From positions 675,928 through 739,927 of the forward strand of contig JANPWX010000034.1 of NCBI GenBank assembly GCA_024734555.1: a stretch of DNA of 64,000 nt, in the 5' to 3' direction. This stretch comes from Trochalopteron elliotii. Its lineage: Eukaryota > Chordata > Aves > Passeriformes > Leiothrichidae. Positions 60,701 through 64,000 of this stretch are shown here, one piece after another. The position numbers and the translations under genes are program-made. Position 1 is the first letter of the stretch. Each line of letters starts with the position of its first letter. The notes beneath the pieces were generated by a model. The model did not search any database. It worked only from the letters and a program-made list of their open reading frames with translations, and was not told the origin of the DNA.

Positions 60701-63700
60701 ATTCTTCACCCTGATGTCTCTCTGACAGAGAGCATTGTGAGGGTTATGGGGGTCCCCAAACTTGCCTGTGCAGCCATGTGTCTGAACTCCCCTCCCCACA
60801 AATCACAATATACTCTGTCTTCTTCCTACAGCAAATTCTACTTGTCTGGGGCTGCTGTGAAGAGGAAGAAGCAGGGAGGGGACAGGGGACAGGAGAAAAG
60901 GAACTATTTCAGCAGAGGGGAAGGGAGGAATAGAAGGCACTGAGCCCAAAAGTAGGCTTTAGATAGCAAGGATTTCTGTTCCTATAACTGGGGTCAAAAA
61001 TCCCTGCTCCCAAGAACCACTGCTCTGACAGTAAGGCCTGCTCCCCTTGCTTTCAGGGACAGCAGTGGCTGGGGGGTAGAAATCAAGTATGGCCTGTGTG
61101 CCTTGATGTTTGTGTGTAATCCACAACCCTGAGCAGAGTCCCTGTGTCCCAGGTGATGGTGCAGTCACCACTGGGACACGCTCTTACAGCAGCCATGGAT
61201 CTCAGGTAGAATTTTAAGTAAAGTATCATTTGTTAGAGAAATGCTAGTAAGTAGCAGTAGCATCTTGAATAGGATAGGAAGAGAAAGACATAGAAATATT
61301 TCAAGGTCTGAGATTAGGCTGGTAGGCACGAGGAGGATTTAGGAAAGTCAGGGTTGTCTTGGAATAGTCTTGTCAAGGAAGAGAGAAGAAAACTGTGGTT
61401 GGGGTGAGCTAAATTCAAATTCTGTTGCCTCTAAATTGGTATGGATGGCTCTTCTCCAAACTTAAGTGGCAGTTCTAGATACTAGGAAGTTGCTCTATGG
61501 TGTTGATAATCCAGGACTTTTTAAGAAATAAAGTCACATAAACCATGAGGACCTAAATATGTGTGGACAAGAGCAGAATCAAAAGCAGATGATTCTAAGA
61601 GTTTGGAGGGGAGCTCCTGCACTATAATTTACCTGTTTATAGCTGGATATTTAGTATTTGCAGCTCTCTTTTGGAGTATGACAAAACAAATTTGTGTTTG
61701 TTGCTTAATTCAAGAAGAGTATTATAAACTATTTTCATAAGTAAATTAATCCAGATCTCAATCCTTTTTGTATGGGTCTTGTGATAGAAAAAAAGGAGTA
61801 TATAATTTTGTATCATTAAGAGAAAATACCAGTGGTTGAGCAGGTATCTGATTTTAATATCTACATATTTTGGAGATTTTTTACTAATGAAAGCTTTGGT
61901 TCTCTTGTGGATTAAATAAGTGAGGACAGGGAAGTGAGGAAGTGAGGGCAAAATCCCTTTGAACAGATCAATACTGGCTGTAACAAAATTTCATTTCAGC
62001 ACTTCATTGCATAAAAATCTGTTGTAAACCAAACAATCCTGGTGGTGTTCTTACAGCCTTTGTTGCCAAAAGAAAGATAAAAATTTCAGCTTTCATTGTA
62101 ATGAAAGCCTCCAGTTCTTGTGAGCACAGGAATAAAGCCTTAAACATTTGACAAGTACATAAAATGATGGCTCATCCTACAGAGTCAAATTAAAAATAAA
62201 AAATAAGTGAAGAGACAAAAGGAAACAATATTTTTTAACAAAGCCATTCTTCTGATTTTACAGACCAGGTCCAGGTTTTGTTAATGCTCAGGCTGGTAAT
62301 GCTGAGCATAAGTCCCAAATATGTTGTCTGGCAGTGCACCAGTTTGAGTTAAACCAAAATATATTATCCATTCTCCTAAATGCAAGCTTCTGCTGCAGCA
62401 GATTTTGAAACCAAGTTATCTGAGAGTTCCAAAGCAATAGCAGATGGTGACTGTAGGCTGGCTGGAATTTGTGGTCTCTCTCGTCTTGCCACATGTTTCA
62501 CCACTTGCAATATACTCAATTATATCGTTCAGTTATTTGTCTTCTTGGCTCAATATTCCCTTTTCTTTCATATTCTGGACTGCTGCAATTCTTCATGGTT
62601 TCACTAGGTGGGTCCCCACAACAGTGCACTGGGGAAGCAAATTGCTGAGTAGCCTGAACACACTCAGGTAACTTTATCTCCCAGTCAGCTTTATTTTCAC
62701 TTCCTTTGGCAGAAGTTCACCACACCACGTGTTTTGGTGCACAGTCTGGGTGATCAGTGTGTGGAGAAGTTGTCATAAAGGGGCTGGTTCTTCCTAGGAC
62801 TGTTGCATTTCAAACTTACCTATTTCAAATTGAATTTAAACCAGTGTAGGGTTTTTGATAGCCAGTTAGGTTCAGTCCCATCAATTTTTGCAATTATTTT
62901 ACATTTCAAAGGGTGATGAAAAGCTGGTGATCAGCAGCATTACATATATCCTTCCTTTCCAAAATCACATCATTTTTAATGCTTTAATACTTTAAAAACA
63001 AACAAAAAAAAATCCTTTCTGTGTATATGAAGTATTAACTTGATGCCTTAAAGATCTAGAAATAAAGCAACACACTTTTAAGACAACATTAGTATAGTAG
63101 GTAATGTAAAGGCTGGTCTTTACTGGAGGCCTCCAAGGGACAGATATGGAAAAGTGCCCACCCCACATAGGATGAATACAGTTCTATAAATTTAGCAAAT
63201 TAGCATAATTTGACAAAAATCACCCAGTAGAAGCATAAGTGATGAAGTAAAATCCCCCTTTTTTGGTTTCACAACTTCTGTAGCCCCCTTTTAGATAGGA
63301 ACTGAACTTTTGTCATGAAAATGTGTCTCAAAGAGCTGCTTTCAACCTTGGCTCCCAGAGAGCCAAGATGGGATAGGGGCCTTGGACCCACAGGGTTTGG
63401 AGCCTCTGGAATGTGTTTTGTCTTTCTCCCTGTCAGGGTAGGGAAGAGGTAGGGAAAAGTCCTGGAGCTAGCTCTGAATACAATAATAGGCTACAGAGCT
63501 ACAAATATATGTGAAAAGAATATAGAGAATATATAAAAGGAAAAAAGGCACAAATCAATTCAGCATCAATTGACTAGTGTTAAAAAAAAAGACTTTTTAG
63601 CTACAATCTTCAAAAATTTCCTTTTCAAGTGTTTATATGTGTATAATTAACATGGAAAAGTATTTACCCCCTAGATCTGACCAAAACTAAGCCCAACATA

Positions 63701-64000
63701 AAGCTTCAGGTCTCTGTATGCAATAATGTCCCACAGAGAAGAAAAGGGAAAAAGAAATCATATATTAACAGTATTTTTAATGTCCATGTTGCTCCAACTG
63801 AAGAGGCAAGTGGCTTCTTTACTGTCTCAGATTGTCTTCACCCTGCAAAGAGAGAGGATCCTTTAACCTGCAGAGAGCTCTGTGTCATGTCCAGGCTGTT
63901 TCTGACATTCAAACTTGTACACTTAAACCCTTGGCTCTTTATCATGTAGTCTGTAACACTGATTTAACTTAGAATGGTTAACTCTTACTCTGGGAGACTT
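57783..64000. other. Intergenic DNA to window end
   Basis: About 6.2 kb, AT-rich. I see scattered short open frames, simple A/T runs (e.g. ~63000, ~63580) and no coding exon, RNA gene or recognisable transposon. In mammals PRKAG2 lies further out in this direction; none of its exons is visible here. Confidence 0.55.

Noticed and set aside
1..64000. CRISPR arrays, tRNA, rRNA, bacterial-type operons
   Set aside because: No regular spaced repeats, cloverleaf or ribosomal sequence seen; the content is vertebrate nuclear DNA.

Overview
The window is vertebrate nuclear DNA, almost certainly from a bird. The evidence is intron-split genes with GT/AG junctions, seven CR1 LINE fragments, a solo retroviral LTR, and two recognisable genes lying tail to tail, KMT2C and GALNT11, which are also neighbours in mammals. 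No operon, CRISPR array, tRNA or rRNA is visible. The species cannot be named from sequence alone; the repeat content would suit a passerine, but that is inference.

Layout. 1-4378 (+): the 3' end of KMT2C (MLL3), four exons coding the last 130 residues (most of the SET domain plus the post-SET motif) and a ~1.9 kb 3' UTR. 4379-5840: a ~1.5 kb spacer between the two convergent poly(A) sites. ~5845-~52,870 (-): the whole of GALNT11, a Golgi polypeptide GalNAc-transferase. All eleven coding exons are present; they join in phase at every junction to 1827 nt, or 608 residues plus stop. The 5' leader lies in a CpG island at ~52.3-53.0 kb, 16 kb upstream of the start codon. 53.0-64.0 kb: intergenic DNA with CR1 pieces, an old CR1/L3-type relic and an AAATAAT microsatellite. 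No coding exon was found there.

The two genes do not form a pathway: KMT2C is an H3K4 methyltransferase at enhancers and GALNT11 starts mucin-type O-glycosylation. They share only convergent arrangement. The most distinctive observations are upstream AUGs in the GALNT11 leader (one uORF would overlap the true start), sharp exon-to-exon changes of GC content within GALNT11, a CpG-rich island inside its third coding intron, a solo LTR with an intact 5-bp target duplication, and a nearly perfect 70-bp tandem duplication. I found no convincing sign of a wholly new biological system; this is mostly an ordinary avian two-gene region.
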